A program made the position numbers and the translations under genes. Source: Prostheceraeus crozeri (lineage: Eukaryota > Platyhelminthes > Polycladida > Euryleptidae). Taken from it: a DNA stretch of 64,000 nt. The first letter of the stretch is position 1. Every line of letters starts with the position of its first letter. This document shows, one piece after another, positions 55,777 to 64,000 of the stretch. Under the pieces are notes generated by a model. That model had not been told where the DNA came from, ran no database searches, and saw only the letters and a list, made by a program, of their open reading frames with translations. The stretch covers positions 124,001-188,000 of the forward strand of contig CAJQUW010011266.1 in NCBI GenBank assembly GCA_907163375.1, written 5' to 3'.

Positions 55777-57042
55777 TCACTGTCGATCACTTAGATGAAA
55801 GATGTCAGCACGACGCATCCAAGAGTTCATACTTGAAGGATAACCAGTCCATTTAACAAGACACCATTCTTCACCTTGTCGTTTTTTACATCGAATGATT
55901 TTCTCTACCAAATATGTTTCACTTTCAGTGACTACCTCAATCTCATCGCGGTAAAAGCTACCCTCAATTTCTTCATTATCGTAATCTTTCAACTTGTAGG
56001 TGGTCGGAGAGTCTTTTTGATCAATCCTTGATACTGTAAATACCTCCTCTGTCCAATTCGGAAGGTACCCTTTAGCAAAAACACTCTTCACTTTTGAGAT
56101 ACGAACTGTATCACCAATTTTCACATCACTTTTCACATGAGTGCGTTTACGTTGGAATGATTCGCGCATTTTATCTACATTGTCAGGATTTACATCTACT
56201 GGTCTGAGTCCAATAGAACGATGGATAGAGTGATTGTAGGCATGGAGTGTATCTTGTAGAACCTTTGTCCAATTTTGTGTCAAGTTGGCAGTAAAATGTC
56301 GCCACAAGCGATTTTTTAATGTGCGATTAAAACGTTCAACGAGAGCAGCTTTATAAGCACTCTTTACACTAAACAACTCAATGTCATGCCTCTCAAAAAT
56401 TCTTCTCACAAGCTGATTTTCAAACTCTTTTCCTTGATCACTCTGAATTCTTTTTGGAATGCGACCTTCTCGAAAAATTGTTTGGAATGCTTTTGCTACT
56501 CCTTTCCCTTCTTTAGTTTTTAAAGGTTGAGCCCACGCATAACGCGAGAAAATATCAATGACGGTTAAAATAAAATTATTGCCCGAGTTATGTTTTGAAA
56601 TGGAGGCAACATCACACAAATCTGCTTGCCACTGTTCATCGATGTCATGAACAATATAATGGCGGGTGCGGTACTTCTTTTTCGCTTGTTTGTGGAGTGT
56701 ATAGGTAGCCTGACCCTTTAACCATCGCTTCACTTGTGATTGTGGAAGACCACTCGCTTTTGACAATTTCTTGATAGATGCAAATCCTGCCGGATGTTTT
56801 ACATCATAATAGATTGACTTCAAACGTTCAGTCGATGACGACTGACTCTTTTTCTCCTTCTCATCTTTTTGTTTTCTTGCCTTTCTACATTTACAACAAC
56901 TGCAGCATTTAGCTTTAGCGGTTTTGCGATCGTGTTCACATTGCTTAGGGGTTTCATTGTGAGAGCTGGCGCAGCAAGTGCAAGTGACAACGACATTCAC
57001 CTCTGGCGGTTCATTACATGGCAAGCAACACATCTGCTTCAT
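55777..57042 (-). CDS. rve integrase with Cys-rich N-terminus and chromodomain (intact)
   Basis: 421 aa, uninterrupted. N-terminus rich in Cys pairs (MCCLPCNE, CTCCASS, CCSCCKCRK), then a helix-turn-helix-like region (LSKASGLPQSQVKRWLKGQ), catalytic D (QWQADLCDV), D (IQSDQGKEF), E (VERFNRT), and a chromodomain (CLVKWTGYPSSMNSW). The Cys-rich start, out of frame in element A, shows what the complete protein looks like. One base after the conserved 57044 gene. Confidence 0.92.
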   Translation of the reverse strand: MKQMCCLPCNEPPEVNVVVTCTCCASSHNETPKQCEHDRKTAKAKCCSCCKCRKARKQKDEKEKKSQSSSTERLKSIYYDVKHPAGFASIKKLSKASGLPQSQVKRWLKGQATYTLHKQAKKKYRTRHYIVHDIDEQWQADLCDVASISKHNSGNNFILTVIDIFSRYAWAQPLKTKEGKGVAKAFQTIFREGRIPKRIQSDQGKEFENQLVRRIFERHDIELFSVKSAYKAALVERFNRTLKNRLWRHFTANLTQNWTKVLQDTLHAYNHSIHRSIGLRPVDVNPDNVDKMRESFQRKRTHVKSDVKIGDTVRISKVKSVFAKGYLPNWTEEVFTVSRIDQKDSPTTYKLKDYDNEEIEGSFYRDEIEVVTESETYLVEKIIRCKKRQGEEWCLVKWTGYPSSMNSWMRRADIFHLSDRQ

Positions 57043-57043
57043 A

Positions 57044-57736
57044 TTAATAGTCTGAGAACATGTATTTCCTAGGAGGAGCTGTTTTACGTTTTCTTTTTAC
57101 TAGTTTTAGTGGTGATGTAGATCTACGTCGAGTTCTTCCTCTTGCTTGCTTAGTGAGTGTGGGAGGGGATGTAGTAGGTGACGTCTTAAACCAATTTGTT
57201 GGCATTTTCATCGTCTGAAGCATTGGAGCAGTAGCCACTGTTGAATCAAGTTCTTTCAATGTCTCATTATTCAAAGCAAATTTTGGCACATTATGCTTTT
57301 TCAATAGTTTAAGAAAGTATGACCAACCAGGTGGAACATAGCCCTGACGGCGCTTTCTACGTGTCGCATACTGAATCAAGTCTTCATAACGTGAAGCATC
57401 AATCACTTTATTTTCATCTGTAATGATTTCTCCTCTATCATTTACATTGAGATGGGGTTCAATACTGTTGAAAAGAGGTATGGCATGTGCGCGAGATGCT
57501 GAAGGTGTAGCAGTCGATACAGAGTCACGCATCTTATTCTTCAAGTTTTTCAATTGCTCAACAGTTTCCGATTGTAATAATACAGCACGATGTGGATCTT
57601 TGATGTGAACATTTTGCTGATAATCTATTTCTTTCCTATACATTTGATTTGCAAGAGGTTGCTTTACTTGCTGCATGGCAGTCAATTGTACATATTCATC
57701 CTGAGGAATAACAATCATGCGAGAATAAGAATTCAT
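57044..57736 (-). CDS. Conserved Polinton protein between ATPase and integrase
   Basis: 230 aa. MNSYSRMIVIPQDEYVQL, an alpha-helical Gln-rich region, FNSIEPHLNVNDRGEII, PPGWSYFLKLL and a Thr-Pro/Arg tail, matching 4152-4802 in element A block for block. Its ATG overlaps the ATPase stop as ATGA. Function unknown. Confidence 0.75.
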   Translation of the reverse strand: MNSYSRMIVIPQDEYVQLTAMQQVKQPLANQMYRKEIDYQQNVHIKDPHRAVLLQSETVEQLKNLKNKMRDSVSTATPSASRAHAIPLFNSIEPHLNVNDRGEIITDENKVIDASRYEDLIQYATRRKRRQGYVPPGWSYFLKLLKKHNVPKFALNNETLKELDSTVATAPMLQTMKMPTNWFKTSPTTSPPTLTKQARGRTRRRSTSPLKLVKRKRKTAPPRKYMFSDY

Positions 57737-58398
57737 AGTTTGTAGATAATCATGGGAGTTTTCAAAATATCACTTCGAAATCTAAATTCTTCCGGACACT
57801 CTTGCGTAAAGTCAATGAATAAGTAACCGTGTGGTTTTTCAGTAGCTGCTTGAAAAATTTCAATTAAGGCTTTTGATCCTCTGGGTGCAACTTGTCGCGC
57901 TAAAATTTCAAATTGACTTTTATCTCGCGGATTCTTGAAAATAGCATAATAGTGTGTATTCAGGTTTCGTGTACGAGCTTCTTTTCCATCAGGAAACAAA
58001 TTTTGTGTGATATAGATGATAAAACACCTTTTATGATGTGCTGCGCGAGTGAACATATCTGTAACATCTTTTGAACTCTTACTTTCTTTTAATAAATCAT
58101 CCAATACAACAACATCATTAGACTGAAGTTTATCCACTGCAATAATTCCTTCATGTCGAATAAAGTTGCGACTTTGCAATTCCTGAAACAGCGACGGTTG
58201 ATAAATACCATAACACCAAATCACTCGATTGATAGGTTCCTTAAACAACTCCCTTCTTTTATCCAATAAATTCAGCGTGAAAACAGTTTTACCTGCATGA
58301 GATGGACCTGATACAGTCAGAACTTTATCGCATTGAAGTCTGAAATCCATTTTAATACTTTGAGATTCAACATTTGCATAATTAACGCTTAGAGCCAA
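57733..58398 (-). CDS. A32/FtsK-HerA-type packaging ATPase
   Basis: 221 aa. Walker A GPSHAGKTV, Walker B DVVVLDDLL, and CFIIYITQN, with ESKSSKDVTDMF shared with the element A copy. Overlaps the preceding small basic gene by 17 bases and the following gene by ATGA. Confidence 0.9.
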   Translation of the reverse strand: MALSVNYANVESQSIKMDFRLQCDKVLTVSGPSHAGKTVFTLNLLDKRRELFKEPINRVIWCYGIYQPSLFQELQSRNFIRHEGIIAVDKLQSNDVVVLDDLLKESKSSKDVTDMFTRAAHHKRCFIIYITQNLFPDGKEARTRNLNTHYYAIFKNPRDKSQFEILARQVAPRGSKALIEIFQAATEKPHGYLFIDFTQECPEEFRFRSDILKTPMIIYKL

Positions 58399-58747
58399 AG
58401 ATATTACCCAATAGGTTACCCACGACAGGAGCTAACATTGGAAGTATTGCTGAAAGGAAACCGCCCTTTTGTGTTAGAGTTTTCCTCTTTCTTTGAAGGG
58501 TGACTTTAGGATTGGAGATGAAACGCAATTTCGTAGCATATCGCTTAAGTAACTTTCGTTGTTTTGGTGCTAATTTCTTCGTCCTCAACTTCCTCACATG
58601 AGAAATAATTTCACGAATGAATTTATCGTTAGCATGTCGTATAGCATTGTATCGCTGATTTGCTTTCATTCTTCGGAGAGCTTGAATGGCTGAAGAAAAC
58701 TTTGAAGACTTTAGACTTCTACGTTTCGTCATTTTACGTTTCGCCAT
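58382..58747 (-). CDS. Small basic core-like protein with Gly-Gly-Phe and hydrophobic tail
   Basis: 121 aa. Arg/Lys-rich N-terminus (MAKRKMTKRRSLKSS), FIREIISHVRK ... LRFISNPK, then QKGGFLSAILPMLAPVVGNL to the end. Homologue of the element A 2029-2424 gene. The hydrophobic tail after Gly-Gly is clearer here and strengthens the comparison with adenovirus-type core precursors by architecture. Confidence 0.62.
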   Translation of the reverse strand: MAKRKMTKRRSLKSSKFSSAIQALRRMKANQRYNAIRHANDKFIREIISHVRKLRTKKLAPKQRKLLKRYATKLRFISNPKVTLQRKRKTLTQKGGFLSAILPMLAPVVGNLLGNIFGSKR

Positions 58748-58798
58748 TTTCCGTGTTAGTCTTTGCTAAAACCTGTCTTTACCACATTTGCATAGGTA

Positions 58799-59128
58799 CT
58801 AACTATTGCGACATAAGTGACACTCGAAATGAGCAATATCACAGTGGTTACATTTGCAAAGTTGAATGCAATTACGTATGAAACAGCGTTGACAAAAAGC
58901 ATGCTTACATCTCTTGAAGATGCGCTTACCATTTCCATCCTTTCGCTTACATACATCACAACACATAGTTTCACCGTTACTGATGTCTATAGCAAGTCTT
59001 TTTGAAGATATGAATTTGCTAGCCTTTTCTAAATAATAGACGCATGTACAGAAGGAATATACTCGTACTTCGAGAGTGAGCAGACATAGCTCGAAAACCA
59101 GTTGTGCTACAATCAAGTACCACTGCAT
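58799..59128 (-). CDS. RING-like protein with hydrophobic N-terminus
   Basis: 109 aa from ATG 59128 (the frame opens two codons earlier). N-terminal hydrophobic stretch (WYLIVAQLVFELCLL), possible signal or membrane anchor. C-terminus CCDVC, CKHAFCQRC, then CKC and CHLC: a RING-type cross-brace pattern. Likely an E3 ubiquitin ligase or other zinc protein (inference). Confidence 0.55.
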   Translation of the reverse strand: MQWYLIVAQLVFELCLLTLEVRVYSFCTCVYYLEKASKFISSKRLAIDISNGETMCCDVCKRKDGNGKRIFKRCKHAFCQRCFIRNCIQLCKCNHCDIAHFECHLCRNS

Positions 59129-59130
59129 TT

Positions 59131-59538
59131 TCAATGTTTCTTTATAGAAAGTTGAATGTGAATATCTGAAATCGCTTCAATCACTAGACTGCTACCATGA
59201 TGGTTAAATGCGTTAAGACGTTCAGCAATTTTTATCATATATCTTTTAAAAAATTCTTCGGGGTGATCTACCACTTCCATTGAATAAGAAGCAAAATGGA
59301 AAGAGCAACTTTCCACCTCTTCCTTTCCAAAATGACTAAATTTAATTTTCGCAACTAATCGCGCCATGACGATGCCATCAGAGAATGTATTCATTAGCTC
59401 TAGAAATAGAGTGCTAGCATCGACCACTGCTTCGATGTCGGTCTCATCTCTATGAAAATTTATCACATAATCTTGAACAGCTCCTTTTAAACTTTGCCTA
59501 TGAAAATGTAATGTTCCGCAGTCGTTTGAGAAAGACAT
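59131..59538 (-). CDS. Stand-alone homologue of the Polinton PolB N-terminal domain
   Basis: 135 aa. The stretch LFLELMNTFSDGIVMARLVA ... FAKIKF-type core, then ... FKRYMIKIAERLNAF ... HGSSLVIEAISDIHIQL follows the N-terminal domain of both polymerases here (element B: SLIGALFNNLVNFRMKALIY, then ... FHIQGLKLNIDKF ... DSGLVFDGIETAMMKIT) in order and spacing. It lacks all exonuclease and polymerase motifs. It overlaps the 59487 gene by 52 bases. Confidence 0.5.
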   Translation of the reverse strand: MSFSNDCGTLHFHRQSLKGAVQDYVINFHRDETDIEAVVDASTLFLELMNTFSDGIVMARLVAKIKFSHFGKEEVESCSFHFASYSMEVVDHPEEFFKRYMIKIAERLNAFNHHGSSLVIEAISDIHIQLSIKKH

Positions 59539-60140
59539 GATCGCCCTTTATCTAACCCATCCATTGCATGAAAACAACAACTCTTCTCATAGTAACATTT
59601 ATTGAATAACTGTAACAAGCATGCATTATAAATCAATGGTTTGAAAGAGATAAAATAGATACAGCTGGTAACTATCATACAGCGAGCAATGATAGCCATA
59701 CAGACTTTGGCAGTGTTGAGGTAAGGAGGAAAGAAGCATTGATTATGAACGTAGCTACTACAACGAGCAGACAAATCCTTAAAACGTTTCGCGACTTGAT
59801 GATAATGTTGATTCACTCTACTATCCCAAGGAGGGAGCGAAATGTCATCAATGATTAGATTGGGAAATACTTTCCTCTCCTTACCAGGATTATTACAAAA
59901 GATGCGTATAACATTGAAAGCAGCTAACCATCGTTTAAAGTCAATAAGAAGAGCACTCTCACAAGAAAAGCCATAGTCTTGCAAATATTTCAGATTAAGT
60001 CCATGAATGTGTTTTCTCGCCCATTGATCAACATTGGGATCGCAGTTGGCATGTTGATGATAGACACTAACAATCTGATATGTCCAATTGTTCATAGCAA
60101 TAGCACTGAGCTCCTGTGCAGGTTCACCCTCACAATCCAT
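59487..60140 (-). CDS. Conserved Polinton-arm protein of unknown function
   Basis: 217 aa from ATG 60140. Tyr/Cys-rich, with a possible hydrophobic segment (ARCMIVTSCIYFISF). The stretch LIIDDISLPPWDSRVNQHY ... HQVAKRFKDLSARC loosely matches the element A 1285-1899 protein in pattern and the gene is in the equivalent place. No domain recognised. Confidence 0.45.
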   Translation of the reverse strand: MDCEGEPAQELSAIAMNNWTYQIVSVYHQHANCDPNVDQWARKHIHGLNLKYLQDYGFSCESALLIDFKRWLAAFNVIRIFCNNPGKERKVFPNLIIDDISLPPWDSRVNQHYHQVAKRFKDLSARCSSYVHNQCFFPPYLNTAKVCMAIIARCMIVTSCIYFISFKPLIYNACLLQLFNKCYYEKSCCFHAMDGLDKGRSCLSQTTAEHYIFIGKV

Positions 60141-60192
60141 AAAAATGATGATAGAAGCCTAAAACGGAAATTTACACATCTAAGGAAACGTT

Positions 60193-60393
60193 CTATAACA
60201 TATTACAAAATGAAGAATTACATCGATGCTTTTCACGACAAAATACACAAATGATATGATGGCAACGAAGAAGTAAAATGTATCTAATAAGACCACGTCT
60301 ACGACACTCAAAGCACATAAGCGAATTGTCATAGGGTAGAGTTAGGAAAGGACTAGTAATTCTCCTTCTTTGATTTGCGTTTTGAGGCAGCAT
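60193..60393 (-). CDS. Small RING-like protein
   Basis: 66 aa from ATG 60393 (frame open from a TTG at 60441). CFEC, then LRCHHIICVFC and CNSSFC: a compact RING-type pattern. Overlaps the end of the 60353 gene by 41 bases. With the 58799 gene it is the nearest counterpart to the element A UBA-RING gene. Confidence 0.45.
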   Translation of the reverse strand: MLPQNANQRRRITSPFLTLPYDNSLMCFECRRRGLIRYILLLRCHHIICVFCREKHRCNSSFCNML

Positions 60394-61127
60394 TCTTCTC
60401 CGACTTGCGCTTCGTACCACTGCTGTTAAGGATTTGATCAATTATGTCATCCACGTTGGGTGGTTTTGGAATATATAGGATGGATTCCATATGCATGGAG
60501 AGAGAGGCTATTTTATTATCCTTGTGCCGACCATAATATAGCCCATTTACTTTGAAAAGGATATCCCAAGTACCTTCTCCGAGCTCGTCGCATGTGATGG
60601 ATGTTGAATGATCTCCCTCCTTCTTATAGTAAGTACACCAATGTGATACCGGTAGGCAAATGTGATTACCATCCCAAATCTTTCTATAGGGAGTATCCTT
60701 GTCATCTCTCGCCTTCCACTCTTGAGCAAGAGGAGTAGGAATGTCCATATTTAATGTCACGTAGTCCTCAATAATATCAAGTTGGCGGCGAATGTACGGA
60801 CTCACGGGGATCAGTATGTAGTCCCCATACTGATTGCGCATTATCTTGACATCCGTAGAAGGGAGCATTCCCGTTTGGAGTACTACGCTATGATCGTCAT
60901 AATGCAAGACTTGTTTAAATTTACGCTGTAGCGGTGTAGGATTATGTACCTTGGTTGTTTCTTCCACTGGCCTCAGTTGTAGATGATCTGATCGTAGCGG
61001 ACCTTGTAACGTTTGACCGCCATTTTGTCCTACTAGTGCAGCAGATGGAGTAGATGCCTGAAAATGAAAAAGATTGTATTAAGCTTACGTTCAAGGGAGG
61101 AGAGGGAGGTAAGTAGCGACTTACCAT
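60353..61127 (-). CDS. Conserved Polinton protein, possible ssDNA-binding protein (spliced, ATG-only first exon)
   Basis: ATG 61127-61125 is followed directly by donor GTAAGT; a 67-bp intron (61124-61058) ends in CATTTTCAG, and the frame continues unbroken from 61057 to 60353. After the spliced segment (ASTPSAALVGQNGG...) come VEETTKVHNPT and, near the C-terminus, KVNGLYYGRHK...KIASLSMHME, homologous to 2556-3329 in element A. The tail is basic (KSEKNAASKRKSKK). Single-strand DNA binding is a guess. Its TATA box and CCAAT boxes lie just inside the right TIR. Confidence 0.65.
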
Positions 61128-61223
61128 TTTAGTTGGATAATAGAATAGAGAGAGAGAGAGAAAATGTGCGTCCGTCACTCGTGTGATTCAACGATGGAAT
61201 GATTCTCACTGTGGAAGGCTCGC

Positions 61224-61271
61224 TATTTATATAGAAATGCTTGATTCTCATTGGATGATGATCCTCATTGG
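61224..61271 (-). promoter_or_regulatory. TATA and two CCAAT boxes of the 60353 gene
   Basis: TATATAAATA on the - strand (61224-61233), about 100 bases before ATG 61127, and CCAAT at 61250-61254 and 61267-61271. Confidence 0.6.
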
Positions 61272-61284
61272 ACAATAACATCAA

Positions 61285-62525
61285 GCTGATTCCAAATCTG
61301 GCCTCCGTTTACCAATCCGAGCCTTCGTTTTGGCGCTACAGCCCAAAACGTCCAAAATTCTAACTCTGTCGTTTTTCGCCAATCTCCCAGAATCTTAAAT
61401 GGCGTCTCACATCTAAACGAAGACAGATATGAACAAGCCGTTTCTTTCACTGAATTTGTCTCACTCTTAGCTTTCAAACGAGCTATTGCACGACTTTCTA
61501 TGATCACTAGAAGCAAAATTGGAAGATCGGTGCCGGGGGGGGGACGTCAGCGAATATTTTTCTCTCCGATGGAGCTGGAAACACACCATTTCCATGTAGA
61601 ATTGGACGCTGAATCCGAATCTGGCCTCCATTTCCCATCCGATGTTTCGTTTTGGCTCTATAGCCCACAGCCATCGCAAAAATTCTAACTGTCGTTTTTT
61701 GGAAAAATGAAGAAAAATTTTTTCTCGCCAATTGACTTGAAACTCACCATGTTGATAGAGAATTTGACGCTGATTCCAAATCAGAAATCCGTTTTCCCAT
61801 CCGATGCTTCGTTTTGGCGCTACAGCCCAAAACGTCCAAAATTCTAACTCTGTCGTTTTTCGCCAATCTCCCAAATCTTAAATGGCGTCTCACATCTAAA
61901 CGAAGACAGATATGAACAAGCCGTTTCTTTCACTGAATTTGTCTCACTCTCAGCTTTCAAACGAGCTATCATACGTCTCCATCCGTCCACTGGAAGCCAT
62001 GATCGAAGCTAGCTCTCCCGAGGGGGGGGGTAAGAAATTTTTTGTCTCCGATTGCTTTCAAATTCACCATACAGGTGCAGAATGTTACGCTGATTCCAAA
62101 TCCACAACCAGTTCTGCTCTCCGATGCTTCGTTTTGAAGCTACATCCCAAAACGTCCAAAATTTTAACTCTGTCAAAACTTTGAAGAAACATTTTTTCTC
62201 GCCGATTGCTTTCAAATTCACCATACCGATGGAGAATTTTACGCTGATCACGAATCTAAAGTCCGTTTCACCATTCCACCACGACAACCTAGACGGTCGC
62301 CCACGTCAACCCACCCGAGGCCAACTCACCCGAGTCTCACACTCTGTCGTTTTCGAGGGGGGGGGACGTCAGCGACCATTCTTTCTCTCCGATTGCTGTC
62401 AACGATGGGAGCGGCCAACCTGGCCGGCACACCACGCCAGCCTGGCCGGCACACCACGACAGACCGCAACCTCTCACGTTCCAGAGGGGCGGCGCCGAAC
62501 GGGTGTTCGCCGTTTTATTACTACT
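61285..62525. repeat. Right TIR of element B (longer, internally duplicated)
   Basis: 1241 bp. A block including GGCGTCTCACATCTAAACG and TTCAAACGAGCTAT occurs twice (61400-61495 and 61882-61970), which explains most of the ~490-bp excess over the left TIR. Inner and outer ends match the left TIR. Confidence 0.88.
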
Positions 62526-62531
62526 AAGGTA

Positions 62532-63590
62532 ATTTCATGAATTGTAAATGAAAGCCTTCATGAAAAAGTCACGATATTATTCGTGGTTTCTTGGCTGAAA
62601 TTTCAAGCTTTTAATTCAATTTTCACCGGCATAATTTTATGATTCACTAAATTCATGTTTCATTTCTAGAATCTGAATAGTTATGTGGAACCATTTACAT
62701 CTTTCAAAGTTAAATGAAATGATTGTCTTTGATTATGTGATTTTCTGCCAGTGGCAGGTTGCCTGTGATATGATCACGCTAGAGAAAATACTCTTGAGGT
62801 TGAGCATGAAAGTATAATAGGAACCCACCGAATTGCTAATTTAACAAACATTAAACCTCCAAAGCTGTCATGAGAATCTGTGAAATACCATCATTCCTTC
62901 TGCATTACAATCATGATCACTCAATTACGTTGTAATTTCTACAAAACTGCAAAAATTTGCATATCTCACATTTGGTGACAATACCACCTGTATCTCCCTT
63001 GAGTTCATTTAATAAAATCGAAAGTGTATACACATTGGGGATTTAATAAATGCTGAGTTACCACTCTACCTAATATACCTACTCTATGGTTGAGATTCTG
63101 AGAAGTATTGTTCTGAAAAACATTTTTGTCGAGCAAACGTCGAGCAAACAAGCGTTCCTTTTTCTTCTACCCCGGGACGAACACACCAAATGCTTTTGTT
63201 AAATATTTGGCAAATACTTGACAACATTTTACTAAACTTCTAGTAAAATTTTATCAAATATTTATCTAACATAGCTGATGATTTGCCAATTTTTAGCAAA
63301 TAGCAAATTATTTGGTAAAATTCTAATAAAATGTCTCAAATTTCTCTCTGATATTATCCTACACAACTCTTGCGTAAATTCCCAACAAAAAACATTCTAA
63401 AACTGTTCAGAAAATGTCGTGAATTTGCTTTAAAAACATTCCAAAAAATGTTATATGTTCAAGTGACAATACATGAGAATATTATGAAAATGTTATCTTA
63501 AAACATTTTTGGAATGTTTTCTAGACATTGCCCCAATATTTTGCCACAACATATATCGTAGATGAACTGTAGTTTTATCAATAAATTGTG
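62532..63590. other. Host DNA right of element B, probable ctns intron
   Basis: No exon recognised. Starts after the AAGGTA duplication. AT-rich. Confidence 0.4.
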
Positions 63591-63594
63591 AGCA

Positions 63595-63720
63595 TCCTGC
63601 GAATCCACCCAATGAGTCAAGATGAAAATCAGTTTAACGATGTGTAAATATATTGCATTATAATTTACACATCATAAAACTTGTGGGTTTGATCTTGACG
63701 CATAAAGTGGGTTCGCAGAC
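63595..63720. repeat. Palindromic element
   Basis: Arms CTGCGAATCCACCCA...GTCAAGAT and ATCTTGAC...GTGGGTTCGCAG, inner arms GATGTGTAAAT/ATTTACACATC; ~125 bp, MITE-like. Confidence 0.6.
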
Positions 63721-63813
63721 CGCTCACATTCTACTGATAAAATTACAGTTAACCTACGCCGTAGCAAAACATTGATGAAATTTACCGTTGATATGAAATT
63801 GAATATATTGTTA

Positions 63814-64000
63814 ATCGAAGTCATCCTGCTGCGAAATGCTCCAAGGATTAACAGCAGAAAAACTCAATGCTGCTAAAGCCAAAACATTCGGAGGCAGTGA
63901 CAAGAATAGCCCTACATATTTGTACATTATAACTGTTGATCGAAGTCATCCTGTTACTGAATGCTCCAAGGATTAACAGCAGAAAAACTCACTGCTGATA
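63814..64000 (+). repeat. ~120-bp tandem repeat at window edge
   Basis: TCGAAGTCATCCTG...ATGCTCCAAGGATTAACAGCAG at about 63816 and again at about 63935; cut by the window end. Confidence 0.7.

Larger units (their letters stand above)
43503..62525. mobile_element. Complete Polinton/Maverick element B with 6-bp target duplication
   Basis: Tips AGTAGTAATAAAACGG (43503) and the inverse ending TACTACT (62525); flanked by AAGGTA at 43497-43502 and 62526-62531. 19,023 bp. Encodes PolB (+), a spliced coiled-coil gene (+), and on the - strand penton, major capsid (short), core-like protein, integrase, conserved protein, ATPase, small basic protein, RING-like proteins and a spliced DNA-binding candidate. 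No protease is seen. Confidence 0.95.

Overview
The window is animal nuclear DNA, most likely from an invertebrate. It carries exons of a recognisable host gene (cystinosin), GT-AG introns, TATA and AATAAA signals and several eukaryotic DNA transposons. The species cannot be named from the sequence. Its main content is two different large Polinton/Maverick (adintovirus-like) elements, which are integrated viruses with their own DNA polymerase, integrase and capsid genes, plus a fragment of a third.

Element A (1-21464, left tip outside the window) has terminal inverted repeats rich in a ~31-bp minisatellite. Its + strand arm carries a UBA-RING protein, two small conserved proteins, a possible DNA-binding protein, the packaging ATPase, a conserved Polinton protein, integrase, penton-type minor capsid, a basic core-like protein, major capsid and the adenain-type protease. 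The - strand arm holds a tandem-PC4-like protein, a TATA-binding-protein-like gene, protein-primed DNA polymerase B and a five-exon coiled-coil gene whose promoter and leader exon are tandemly repeated. Three coding units are damaged: integrase 5' end, penton (one in-frame stop) and polymerase (one frameshift).

Element B (43503-62525) is complete end to end. Its tips are AGTAGTA...TACTACT and it is flanked by the 6-bp duplication AAGGTA. It sits downstream of exon D of cystinosin, probably in the next intron. It has the same toolkit in a different order, lacks the protease, has a shortened major capsid gene abutting the penton gene, a frameshifted polymerase, and an Asn in place of the third exonuclease Asp. 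It adds two RING-like proteins and a free-standing copy of the polymerase N-terminal domain.

Between them (21465-43496) is host DNA with nested transposons. An ~11.7-kb element with 4-bp target duplication surrounds a spliced BEN-domain-like gene, a hAT element with a dead mariner inside it, a long-TIR mariner-type element, and a ~1-kb Polinton terminal fragment lying between two near-identical copies of its host flank. The second of those copies looks like the unoccupied target site. The right edge (62532-64000) is non-coding, with palindromic and tandem repeats.

The most unusual biology is the element A transcription set: a TBP-like gene next to a PC4-like gene, with CRE/AP-1 plus TATA promoters in front of several genes and a reiterated promoter-leader block. 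This suggests a Polinton virus that carries parts of its own RNA polymerase II initiation machinery.
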